DNA from: JABCPH02 sp963524305
Lineage (GTDB): Bacteria > Fusobacteriota > Fusobacteriia > Fusobacteriales > Leptotrichiaceae
DNA: 64,000 nucleotides
Reading direction: 5' to 3'
Assembly (NCBI GenBank): GCA_963524305.1
Contig: CAURGH010000001.1
Span: 124,001 to 188,000, forward strand
Every line of letters begins with the position of its first letter. Position 1 is the stretch's first letter. Below the pieces are notes generated by a model that was not told where the DNA came from, did not search any database, and was given only the letters and a program-made list of their open reading frames with translations. Of this stretch, positions 9,463 to 16,672 are shown piece by piece. The position numbers were made by a program, and so were the translations under genes.

Positions 9463-9900
9463 ATGAAAAAAAATTTATTAGCATTATTTTTAGTTGGAAT
9501 ATTAGTTTTTGTAAATGGAGTTGCCAATGAAAGAAAGGACGGGACTGCAAAAATAGAAAAAGATTCTTATTGTACAGTTCCTGGAGAATTTGGAGAATTT
9601 AAAAAAATTAATGACAAAGATTATAAAGTAGAAATTAATTTTGAAAGTTGTGTTTTTGATGGAGAAACTTTTAATAATCCAAAAGTTGGAGTTTTAGTTC
9701 AAGATACAGAAAAATTTAAAAATTATTTAAAAAAATACAAATTTGTTCATTTTCAAGAAGGTAAAAATTTGACTTATAATTCAAAAGAAAATAGTTTTAT
9801 GTACAATGGAGGTTGGTATTGGGATAATTCAAAAGCATACCCAAAAGCAATTTTCGATGCAAAAAAAGTAGATACTAATAAAAAAGTTTCTGGAAAATAG
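9463..9900 (+). CDS. Small secreted protein of unknown function
   Basis: A 145-residue protein. The first 21 residues are a clear signal peptide: MKKN, then a hydrophobic stretch LLALFLVGILVFVNGVA. The mature part has two cysteines (near residues 38 and 60) that could form a disulfide, and is rich in Lys, Asn, Tyr and Phe, with GGWYWDN near the end. I do not recognise a family. It sits between accA (65 bases away) and the cyclophilin gene (27 bases away), both on the same strand, with a strong SD (AGGAGGC). It is probably periplasmic. The neighbours give no functional hint. Confidence 0.75.
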   Translation: MKKNLLALFLVGILVFVNGVANERKDGTAKIEKDSYCTVPGEFGEFKKINDKDYKVEINFESCVFDGETFNNPKVGVLVQDTEKFKNYLKKYKFVHFQEGKNLTYNSKENSFMYNGGWYWDNSKAYPKAIFDAKKVDTNKKVSGK

Positions 9901-9927
9901 AAAAATAATTAATTATGAAGGAGAAAA

Positions 9928-10446
9928 ATGAAAGTAAATTTTAAAACAAATAAAGGTGAGATAAATATTAATTTATTTCCAGAAAAATCGCCAATTACAG
10001 TAGCAAGTTTTGTAAATTTAGTGAAACATGGATACTATGACGGATTGACTTTCCATAGAGTAATTGAAGATTTTATGGCACAAGGTGGAGATCCAACAGG
10101 AACTGGTATGGGAGAACCTGGATATAAATTTGAAGATGAAGTAGATAACGGATTAGATTTTTCAATTCCAGGTAAATTGGCGATGGCAAATGCTGGACCA
10201 AGAACTAATGGAAGTCAATTTTTCATTACAACTGTTCCAACTGAATGGCTAAATGGAAATCATACAATTTTTGGAGAAGTAGTTTCTGACGCTGATTTAG
10301 ATGTTGTAAAAGCGTTAACTAGAAATGATGTGATGGAAAAAGTTACTGTTGAAGGTGATGATATCGAAAGATTATTGGAAGAAAATAAGGTTAAAGTAGC
10401 TGAATGGGATGAAATTTTGAAAGTAAAATTTCCTGAGTTATTTTAA
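9928..10446 (+). CDS. Cyclophilin-type peptidyl-prolyl cis-trans isomerase
   Basis: A 172-residue single-domain cyclophilin catalysing proline isomerisation during protein folding. Visible family motifs are LTFHRVIEDFMAQGGDPTGTG (active-site Arg, Phe and Gln), LAMANAGPRTNGSQFFIT and NGNHTIFGEV. No signal peptide is present, so a cytoplasmic PpiB-like form is likely. Compared with E. coli PpiB it has a short charged C-terminal extension after the cyclophilin core. SD GAAGGAGAAAA is close to the ATG. A terminator-like hairpin follows about 20 bases after the stop. Confidence 0.9.
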   Translation: MKVNFKTNKGEININLFPEKSPITVASFVNLVKHGYYDGLTFHRVIEDFMAQGGDPTGTGMGEPGYKFEDEVDNGLDFSIPGKLAMANAGPRTNGSQFFITTVPTEWLNGNHTIFGEVVSDADLDVVKALTRNDVMEKVTVEGDDIERLLEENKVKVAEWDEILKVKFPELF

Positions 10447-10466
10447 TATTTGATAAAAAGTTAAAT

Positions 10467-10520
10467 AAAAAATAGAGAATTTAGAAATTAATAGTTTATT
10501 TATTCTCTATTTTTTATTTT
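10467..10520. terminator. Bidirectional intrinsic terminator
   Basis: Perfect 14-base arms AAAAAATAGAGAAT (10467-10480) and ATTCTCTATTTTTT (10502-10515), with a 21-base loop and A/T runs on both sides. It lies between the cyclophilin gene and the convergent hemolysin III gene, so it can serve both strands. Confidence 0.75.
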
Positions 10521-10633
10521 GATATGAAATTAAATTTGAGAAAATTTAAAAGAATGTTTTATTCAATGTTGAAATTTATACTCAAAACTATTTAAAATTA
10601 TGTAAATTTATTTTTTATATTTCATATTATATA

Positions 10634-11284
10634 CTACACTAAAAAGTAAACTGAAACCACGTGTGCAGCACTTCCTAATATTACAAATATATGCCAAATC
10701 ATATGATTGAATTTAAACATTTTCCAAGTATAAAAAATTGTTCCAAGTGAGTAAAGAATTCCTCCCATAACTAAAAATACAAATGAAACAGTATTTATAT
10801 TAGAAACTAAATCATTCCAAGCAAATACAATCATCCAACCCATCATTAAATAAAGCAAAGTTGAAAATATTTTAAATCTACCTGTAAAAAATGCTTTAAA
10901 AACAATACCTGCTATACAAATAATCCATTGAAGCCAGCAAATAATAATATTCATTGGTTCTGAAACAACTAGTAATAAAAATGGAGTGTATGAAGCAGCA
11001 ATTAAAATATAAATAGCTGAGTGATCTAAAATTTCAAACACATTTTTAGCTGTACCAGGCTTTAAACCGTGATAAATTGAAGACATTGTGTATAAAATAA
11101 TTAGACCAACGCTGAATACAATAAACGAAAAAATTGCAGCGGGATTTCTTGCCCAACTAGCTCTAATTGTTAAAATAACAAGTGCAATAATTGATAATCC
11201 AGCACCAGCAGTATGACTTGCAAAGTTTGCTATTTCTTCACCAAAAGTTTCCTCAATATGTTTTTTCTTCTTTTTTGTTCTCAT
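10634..11284 (-). CDS. Hemolysin III / PAQR-family membrane protein
   Basis: A 216-residue, seven-helix membrane protein. After a basic start (MRTKKKKKH), family landmarks appear in order: E-I-A-N-F-A-S-H-T-A-G near the N terminus, MSSIYHGL, DHSAIYILIAASYTPF, GGILYSLGTIFY and HMIWHIFVILGSAAH. The conserved histidines and aspartate would form the putative metal site of the PAQR fold. The name comes from a Bacillus cereus protein; most bacterial members have no proven lytic activity, so a general membrane role is more likely. It follows the phospholipase D-like gene by 33 bases on the same strand and may be co-transcribed with it. Confidence 0.85.
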   Translation of the reverse strand: MRTKKKKKHIEETFGEEIANFASHTAGAGLSIIALVILTIRASWARNPAAIFSFIVFSVGLIILYTMSSIYHGLKPGTAKNVFEILDHSAIYILIAASYTPFLLLVVSEPMNIIICWLQWIICIAGIVFKAFFTGRFKIFSTLLYLMMGWMIVFAWNDLVSNINTVSFVFLVMGGILYSLGTIFYTWKMFKFNHMIWHIFVILGSAAHVVSVYFLV

Positions 11285-11317
11285 AATATTATCCTTTCTG
11301 GTGTTTTTTATAAGTAA

Positions 11318-12739
11318 TTAAAAAGCACCCATTCCATTCATTTCCAAAAATCTAAACAACAAATCATTTGTGACTTTTTCATTTTTTTCACTATCATATG
11401 GAAGCGTGAAATCTCCATCACGATTTGTCCAAAGTCTATCGTAATAATCAGAAATTTGTTGTGAGACTTTTTGGTCATAAGTAGAAATTATTTTTAATTC
11501 ATTTTCTAAATTGAAATTTCTCATGTTTCTTCGCGTGAAATTAGTTGATCCGCCATATGTTATCATGTAATTTTTTTTAAAAATAGACATCATTTTTACA
11601 TGATACATCTCTTCACCTTTATTATAAAATTTAATTGTAATATCATAACCATGTTTTCGTGCATATTTCATAAGTTCTCCAGCAGATGCTTTATTTGGCA
11701 ATCCAGCCGTTGAATTATTTAATAAAATTTCAAATTTAACGCCTCTTCTTGCAGCTTTTCTTATGTCATTGATTACTTGTCTGTCAGCTAAGAAAAATTG
11801 AGCAATAAAAACTCTATCGCCTGGTTGAGTATTTTTCAGCTCTTTTGTAATATCAATACCTGTTTGTCCTTCAGTAAAATATTGTAATTTTATTTTGTCA
11901 TTATTAGAAGGCTCTATATCAAATTTTTGATATGGTAAAGATTGTTTTAAACTACCGTCTTTTTTAGTAATTTTAGCAACAGGCTTTTCAGCATTGTAAA
12001 TATCTTTTATTATTGGTGATGAAAATTTAAACGCAACATTAGAATGTTTTGAACCTTCAGCATGTGGATTTGCAGAAGTTAACATTGCAGTTTTTTCATT
12101 CATAATCAATTTTCGGTGATCCGCTTTTGCATTCAAAGCACGTAAAATGCTACGAATTGTTACAGGATCAGTTTCTTCATAAATTGGATTTTTAGTTTTA
12201 CCAACATTTTTAGGATTACCAAAAGGCCTTATAAAAAGTCTCCAAGGAGTTGAATAAACCAACATTGGATCTCTTAATTTTGCTAAATCTACATATCCAA
12301 TTTTTACTCCAGCTTCTTCTAATTTTTTATGAGTCTTGTTATCATAAGCTCCATAAAATGTATTACTTTCATCTAAAATTAAATAAATTCTTACATTAGG
12401 ATCTTTTTTCCTTTTTTCTAAAATTTTTTCTGCAAATTCTTCAGCAAGTGGCAACGGCTGCAGCTTTTCTTTAACACCTTTTCCAACAAAATCATTAAAT
12501 ACAAAAATATCCATCAGAAAAAAATCGTGAGCATTATCTAAAATATCATACGCTTGATCCCAGATTTGCCTCTCATAATGAGTTTCACCATCTTTTTTAT
12601 AGGTCAAATCATAGTAAAAATCAACATTATCGGCATTATATATCGGTGTTTTAGTCGCCAGTCCTTTTGGAAAAGATCCACACGAAAATAAAGTTCCAAC
12701 GATAAAAGTTGATAATAAAATAAATTTTAATTTTCTCAT
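11318..12739 (-). CDS. Phospholipase D-like lipoprotein with altered HKD motifs
   Basis: A 473-residue protein with a lipoprotein signal ending in LFSC (lipid-attached C20). Two PLD-like half-domains are seen. The first has ADHRKLIMNEKTAMLTSANP (H208, K210), and the second has MYHVKMMSIFKKNYMITYGG (H380, K382) followed by GSTN. In both, the aspartate that normally closes HxKx4D is missing: E215 in the first, a phenylalanine in the second. The H and K remain, so phosphodiester chemistry may persist. Cardiolipin synthase-like or other envelope phospholipid activity is the best guess. It is probably anchored in a membrane facing the periplasm. Its promoter is on the minus strand near 12812. Confidence 0.75.
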   Translation of the reverse strand: MRKLKFILLSTFIVGTLFSCGSFPKGLATKTPIYNADNVDFYYDLTYKKDGETHYERQIWDQAYDILDNAHDFFLMDIFVFNDFVGKGVKEKLQPLPLAEEFAEKILEKRKKDPNVRIYLILDESNTFYGAYDNKTHKKLEEAGVKIGYVDLAKLRDPMLVYSTPWRLFIRPFGNPKNVGKTKNPIYEETDPVTIRSILRALNAKADHRKLIMNEKTAMLTSANPHAEGSKHSNVAFKFSSPIIKDIYNAEKPVAKITKKDGSLKQSLPYQKFDIEPSNNDKIKLQYFTEGQTGIDITKELKNTQPGDRVFIAQFFLADRQVINDIRKAARRGVKFEILLNNSTAGLPNKASAGELMKYARKHGYDITIKFYNKGEEMYHVKMMSIFKKNYMITYGGSTNFTRRNMRNFNLENELKIISTYDQKVSQQISDYYDRLWTNRDGDFTLPYDSEKNEKVTNDLLFRFLEMNGMGAF

Positions 12740-12808
12740 ATAATGTCCCCTTACTTTAGTTTTGTTATTATTTTATGTTTTTGATAAAATATTTTTATTG
12801 TCAAATTT

Positions 12809-12817
12809 ATTATATCA
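12809..12817 (-). promoter_or_regulatory. Extended -10 promoter for the PLD-like lipoprotein
   Basis: Read on the minus strand the site is TGATATAAT: TATAAT at 12814-12809, with TG at 12817-12816. The -35 region is weak. It lies about 70 bases upstream of the gene start. A TTGACA occurs just downstream but has no good -10 partner. Confidence 0.5.
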
Positions 12818-12931
12818 TAAATTTAAAATTTTATAACTATATATTTTTAGTTTTCTAATTAATATTTTCAAAGAAGTGTAAATTACTAAAATAAAAAGGT
12901 AAGATTTTTTGAAAGTATCTTTATAAAAAGT

Positions 12932-12961
12932 AAATAAAAAAAGCCACTTTATAAAGTAACT
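12932..12961 (-). terminator. Intrinsic terminator after tRNA-Cys
   Basis: On the minus strand AGTTACTTTATAAAGTGGCT (12961-12942) folds into a continuous stem with two G-U pairs and a tight loop, then a run of seven T. It starts about 15 bases past the tRNA CCA end. Confidence 0.75.
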
Positions 12962-12976
12962 GTTTAAAAATTGATA

Positions 12977-13051
12977 TGGAGGCGACAACCAGATTCGAAC
13001 TGGTGTAAACGGTTTTGCAGACCGCTGCCTAAGCCACTCGACCATGTCGCC
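12977..13051 (-). tRNA. tRNA-Cys (anticodon GCA), CCA encoded
   Basis: The minus-strand sequence begins GGCGACATGGTCGAGTGGCT at 13051. The seven-base acceptor arm GGCGACA pairs with TGTCGCC. The anticodon loop CTGCAAA places GCA at 13018-13016, and the T arm has GTTCGAATC. The discriminator is U (base 12980), characteristic of tRNA-Cys, followed by an encoded CCA at 12979-12977. Total length is 75 with CCA. It has its own strong promoter and terminator, so it is transcribed alone. Confidence 0.97.
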
Positions 13052-13062
13052 ATTACTTAAAT

Positions 13063-13091
13063 AATATATCATAGATGCATTGTTTTGTCAA
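13063..13091 (-). promoter_or_regulatory. Strong promoter for tRNA-Cys
   Basis: On the minus strand there is TTGACA (13091-13086), a 17-base spacer, then TATATT (13068-13063) preceded by TGA, giving an extended -10. The -10 ends 12 bases before the tRNA 5' end, so transcription starts very close to the mature end. Confidence 0.85.
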
Positions 13092-13163
13092 CTTTTTTTT
13101 TATTTTTTGAAAAAATTCCGTAAAATCCAATAAAAATGGGGGATATTAATGCTTTTTTTGAAA

Positions 13164-13192
13164 TAGACAAAATGTATAAAAAATGATATAAT
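13164..13192 (+). promoter_or_regulatory. Promoter upstream of the small gene before secA
   Basis: TAGACA (13164-13169), a 17-base spacer and TATAAT (13187-13192) preceded by TGA (extended -10). It lies about 150 bases before the small secreted-protein gene and is the likely start for that gene and secA. Confidence 0.75.
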
Positions 13193-13227
13193 ATATTTTA
13201 TGAATTAATAAATAATTGTAAAAATAT

Positions 13228-13247
13228 AAATGTTGTATGAAACATTT
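13228..13247 (+). promoter_or_regulatory. Inverted repeat in the 5' leader before secA
   Basis: A perfect palindrome AAATGTT-6-AACATTT lies 36 bases downstream of the -10, so within the predicted transcript leader. Its first 13 bases (AAATGTTGTATGA) also occur at 19288-19300, inside the nitroreductase promoter. It could be an operator or a small hairpin; no regulator is identified. Confidence 0.35.
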
Positions 13248-13340
13248 TGAAAAGTAAAAAATAGAAAATATAATTTTTACAATAGCGATGAATGACATTA
13301 GTTTAAGTAAAAAAATTATTATGGAGAAATGAAGAAATAA

Positions 13341-13739
13341 ATGAAAAAAAGAAAAACAATTATATTAATTATGATGTGTTTTGTTTTTATGATGTCTTAT
13401 TCAAGTCTACTTGGGACATCGAGTTTTAATCAAAGATTAAATTCATTTGTTAATGAAAATAATTTAAGTCATAAAGATATTGAGCATCTAATTAATGAAA
13501 TAAATAAAATGGGAGATAGTTCAAGTAATAAAACACTTGCGGAAGAACTAAAAAAAATTAAAAAGAAAAAAGAAAAAGAGCAGGAAAAGAAAACAATTTT
13601 TAATCCTTTTAATATTTTTTTTAATGAACAGAATATAAATTTTTATTCAAATATTCTTAATATACGTCAAAAGAATGTGAATTTATTGGATATTAAGATA
13701 AAAAAAGGATTGGAAAATAATTTGAGAATAAGAGAATAG
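13341..13739 (+). CDS. Small, probably exported protein of unknown function
   Basis: A 132-residue protein. Residues 1-28 look like a signal peptide or membrane anchor (basic start, then ILIMMCFVFMMSYSSLL). The middle is strongly charged and lysine-rich (EELKKIKKKKEKEQEKK) and probably helical; the C terminus is Asn/Ile-rich. I recognise no family. It lies 63 bases upstream of secA on the same strand, downstream of a good promoter, so it is probably co-transcribed with secA. That placement recalls the secM-secA arrangement of enterobacteria, where an exported peptide senses secretion, but there is no sequence similarity to SecM and no arrest motif I can identify. Confidence 0.65.
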   Translation: MKKRKTIILIMMCFVFMMSYSSLLGTSSFNQRLNSFVNENNLSHKDIEHLINEINKMGDSSSNKTLAEELKKIKKKKEKEQEKKTIFNPFNIFFNEQNINFYSNILNIRQKNVNLLDIKIKKGLENNLRIRE

Positions 13740-13802
13740 ATAATTTACGAAATAAAACACATAAAGATTACAAAACAAAAAAATTATGGAGAGGTAAATT
13801 AA

Positions 13803-16457
13803 ATGTTAAAAAATATAGTAACAAAAGTATTTGGAACTGCTGATGAGCGTGAAATAAAGAAAATGAGAAAAGTTGTGGCAAAAATAAATGCGATTGAGCC
13901 AGAGTTTGAAAAATTGACTGATGAAGAGTTACAGCATAAGACTGTGGAATTTAAGGAAAGATTAGAAAAATCAGAAACATTAGACGATATTTTAGTTGAA
14001 GCGTTTGCGACAGTGAGAGAGGCTTCTAAAAGATTAATGGGAATGAGACACTATGATGTGCAAATGATTGGTGGTATGATTTTGCATAATGGAAGCATTG
14101 CAGAAATGAAAACAGGGGAAGGGAAAACGTTGATGGCGACACTTCCTATTTACTTGAATGCGTTGACTGGAAAAGGTGTGCATGTCGTAACAGTTAATGA
14201 CTATTTGGCAAAACGGGATAGAGATATAATGGCTGATTTATATAGTTTTTTAGGATTAACTTCTGATGTGGTTGTTGGAAATATAACTAATGAGCAAAGA
14301 AAAGCGGCATATAATGCAGACATTACTTATGGTACAAATAATGAATTTGGATTTGATTATTTGAGAGATAACATGGTTGGAGATTTAAGTGAAAAAGTGC
14401 AAAGAGGACACAATTATGTAATAGTCGATGAAATTGATTCGATTTTAATTGATGAAGCTAGAACGCCGTTGATTATTTCTGGTGCTGCTGAAGAAACTAC
14501 TGAATGGTATAATACTTTTGCAGATGTTGCCAAAAAATTGAAGAGAAGTTATAAAACAGAGGAAATTAAAGATAAGAAAAATACTGTTATTCCTGATGAA
14601 GATTGGGAAGATTATGAAGTAGATGAAAAATCTCATACAGTAACAATTACAGATAAAGGTATTAAAAATGTAGAAAGAATCTTGAAAATAGATAATTTAT
14701 ATTCGCCTGAATATGTTGAGTTGACTCACTTTTTAACACAAGCATTGAAAGCAAAAGAGTTATTTAAACTTGATAGAGATTATATTATTAACGCTGATGG
14801 AGAAGTTATTATCGTAGATGAATTTACTGGAAGATTGATGGAAGGTAGAAGATATTCTGATGGGTTACATCAAGCGATTGAGGCAAAAGAACACTTAGAA
14901 GTTGCTGGAGAAAACCAAACATTAGCGACTATTACATTACAAAATTATTTTAGAATGTATAATAAGCTTTCAGGAATGACTGGTACAGCTAAAACTGAGG
15001 AAGAAGAATTTAAACAAATTTATAATTTAAAAGTTATTGTTGTGCCTACGAATAGACCAATAGCGAGAGTTGATTTACCAGATGTAATTTACATGAATCA
15101 AAAAGCTAAATACAAAGCAATTACTAAAAAAATTGTAGAGTTACATGCAAAAGGACAGCCAGTTTTAGTTGGTACAGCTTCGATTCAACATTCAGAAGAA
15201 GTTTCAGCGTTATTAAAACAAGCTAGAATTCCTCATGAAATCTTGAATGCAAAACATCATGAAAGAGAAGCGGAAATTATTGCACAAGCAGGAAGATACA
15301 AAACAGTTACTATTGCAACAAATATGGCTGGTAGAGGAACGGATATTAAATTAGGAGGAGATGCTGAAGCATTTGCTACGAAAATAGTTCCTAAAGGTGC
15401 TGATGGTTACGATGATGTTTATAATACTTATGTTAGAGAATGTGAAGAAAACAAGAAAAAAGTTATTGAAGCTGGTGGATTATTCATTTTAGGTACTGAA
15501 AGACATGAATCTCGTCGTATTGATAATCAGTTAAGAGGACGTGCGGGAAGACAAGGAGATCCTGGAGTTTCAGAATTTTATTTGTCACTTGACGATGATT
15601 TGATGAGATTATTCGGTGGAGATAAATTGAAAAACATGATGAAAATGTTGAAAATTGATGAAGATGAAGATATCAGACATAGACAAATAACAAAAGGTGT
15701 AGAAAATGCACAAAAAAGAATTGAAAGTAGAAACTTTTCTTCGAGAAAGAGCTTGATTGAATATGATGATGTTAACAATATGCAAAGAGAAGTTGTTTAT
15801 GCTCAAAGAGATGCTGTATTGAAAAATGAAAACTTGAAAGAGTTAATTTTAGATATGATGAGAGAAACTATCGAAGATACTGTTAACAATGCTTATAAAG
15901 GTAGTAATGAAGGTGAAAGAGATGCTAACTTATTAGGTGATAAATTAAATGAAATTTTTGATTATAAAATTAGTGACGATTTATTAAATAAAGATAATGA
16001 AACTATTATTGAAACAGTTTATAATGATTTAGTTAGAGAATATGATAATAAAGAAAGCTATGTTGGAGAAGAAACTTTTAGAAATATTGAAAGATATATT
16101 ATGCTTGAAGTATTAGATACAAAATGGAGACAACATCTTAAAGATTTAACTGAATTGAGAGAAGGAATTAGATTGAGATCTTATGGTCAAAGAAATCCTA
16201 TTCATGACTATAAAATTGTTGGGTTCGATATTTATAATGAAATGATTGATGCAATAAAAAGAGAAACAAGTTCATTCATTATGAAATTGAAAATTAAAAA
16301 TCCTGAAGAAGAAACAAATAATCTAGAACATGAAGAAGTTTCAAATATTTCATATGATTACACGGACGAAGATGGATCAGAAGAAAAAGAACCAGTAAAA
16401 CATCTTTCAAGAAGAGAAAGAAAAGAATTGGAAAGAAAAAATAAAAAGAAGAAATAA
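13803..16457 (+). CDS. secA: SecA, preprotein translocase ATPase
   Basis: An 884-residue motor protein driving preproteins through SecYEG. Visible parts are Walker A MKTGEGKT (102-109), the DEAD-like DEIDSILIDEARTPL, TNNEFGFDYLRDN, the preprotein cross-linking region, VGTASIQHSE, ATNMAGRGTDIKLGG, LRGRAGRQGDPG, and the helical wing and scaffold domains to about residue 830. The C terminus is acidic then basic (HLSRRERKELERKNKKKK) and lacks the usual zinc-binding tail (CxCxSGxxxxxCH), so binding to SecB through that tail is not expected. SD GGAGAGG precedes the ATG. The end of secF at the window start is another part of the same export route. Confidence 0.97.
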   Translation: MLKNIVTKVFGTADEREIKKMRKVVAKINAIEPEFEKLTDEELQHKTVEFKERLEKSETLDDILVEAFATVREASKRLMGMRHYDVQMIGGMILHNGSIAEMKTGEGKTLMATLPIYLNALTGKGVHVVTVNDYLAKRDRDIMADLYSFLGLTSDVVVGNITNEQRKAAYNADITYGTNNEFGFDYLRDNMVGDLSEKVQRGHNYVIVDEIDSILIDEARTPLIISGAAEETTEWYNTFADVAKKLKRSYKTEEIKDKKNTVIPDEDWEDYEVDEKSHTVTITDKGIKNVERILKIDNLYSPEYVELTHFLTQALKAKELFKLDRDYIINADGEVIIVDEFTGRLMEGRRYSDGLHQAIEAKEHLEVAGENQTLATITLQNYFRMYNKLSGMTGTAKTEEEEFKQIYNLKVIVVPTNRPIARVDLPDVIYMNQKAKYKAITKKIVELHAKGQPVLVGTASIQHSEEVSALLKQARIPHEILNAKHHEREAEIIAQAGRYKTVTIATNMAGRGTDIKLGGDAEAFATKIVPKGADGYDDVYNTYVRECEENKKKVIEAGGLFILGTERHESRRIDNQLRGRAGRQGDPGVSEFYLSLDDDLMRLFGGDKLKNMMKMLKIDEDEDIRHRQITKGVENAQKRIESRNFSSRKSLIEYDDVNNMQREVVYAQRDAVLKNENLKELILDMMRETIEDTVNNAYKGSNEGERDANLLGDKLNEIFDYKISDDLLNKDNETIIETVYNDLVREYDNKESYVGEETFRNIERYIMLEVLDTKWRQHLKDLTELREGIRLRSYGQRNPIHDYKIVGFDIYNEMIDAIKRETSSFIMKLKIKNPEEETNNLEHEEVSNISYDYTDEDGSEEKEPVKHLSRRERKELERKNKKKK

Positions 16458-16524
16458 TTTTAAATTAATTTAGGATATTAAATATTATAATATTTTAAAA
16501 AAAATCTAGAAATGAAAAAAAAAC

Positions 16525-16553
16525 TAGAAATTTTTGAGAAAAATGTGTATAAT
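16525..16553 (+). promoter_or_regulatory. Possible promoter for glycogen phosphorylase
   Basis: TAGAAA (16525-16530), a 17-base spacer and TATAAT (16548-16553). A second TATAAT at 16631-16636 lies nearer the gene but has no good -35. The first is favoured; either may be used. Confidence 0.45.
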
Positions 16554-16672
16554 AATAGTGGTAAGTTTTTATTCAAATAAAGACATACCAAATTCATATA
16601 AAAAGTAATATTAATTAATATTTTATGCAGTATAATAAAAAGTTCAATTATAAAAATTTTATAGGAGGCAAA

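Noticed and set aside
12815..13072. An 85-codon minus-strand ORF
   Set aside because: It covers tRNA-Cys, its terminator and part of its promoter; the coding frame is accidental.
16501..16540. Possible terminator after secA
   Set aside because: TCTAG and CTAGA arms are imperfect and A-rich; the stem is too weak to call.
16625..16672. Longer N terminus of glycogen phosphorylase
   Set aside because: The extra 16 codons contain a TATAAT box and the SD of the internal ATG at 16673.
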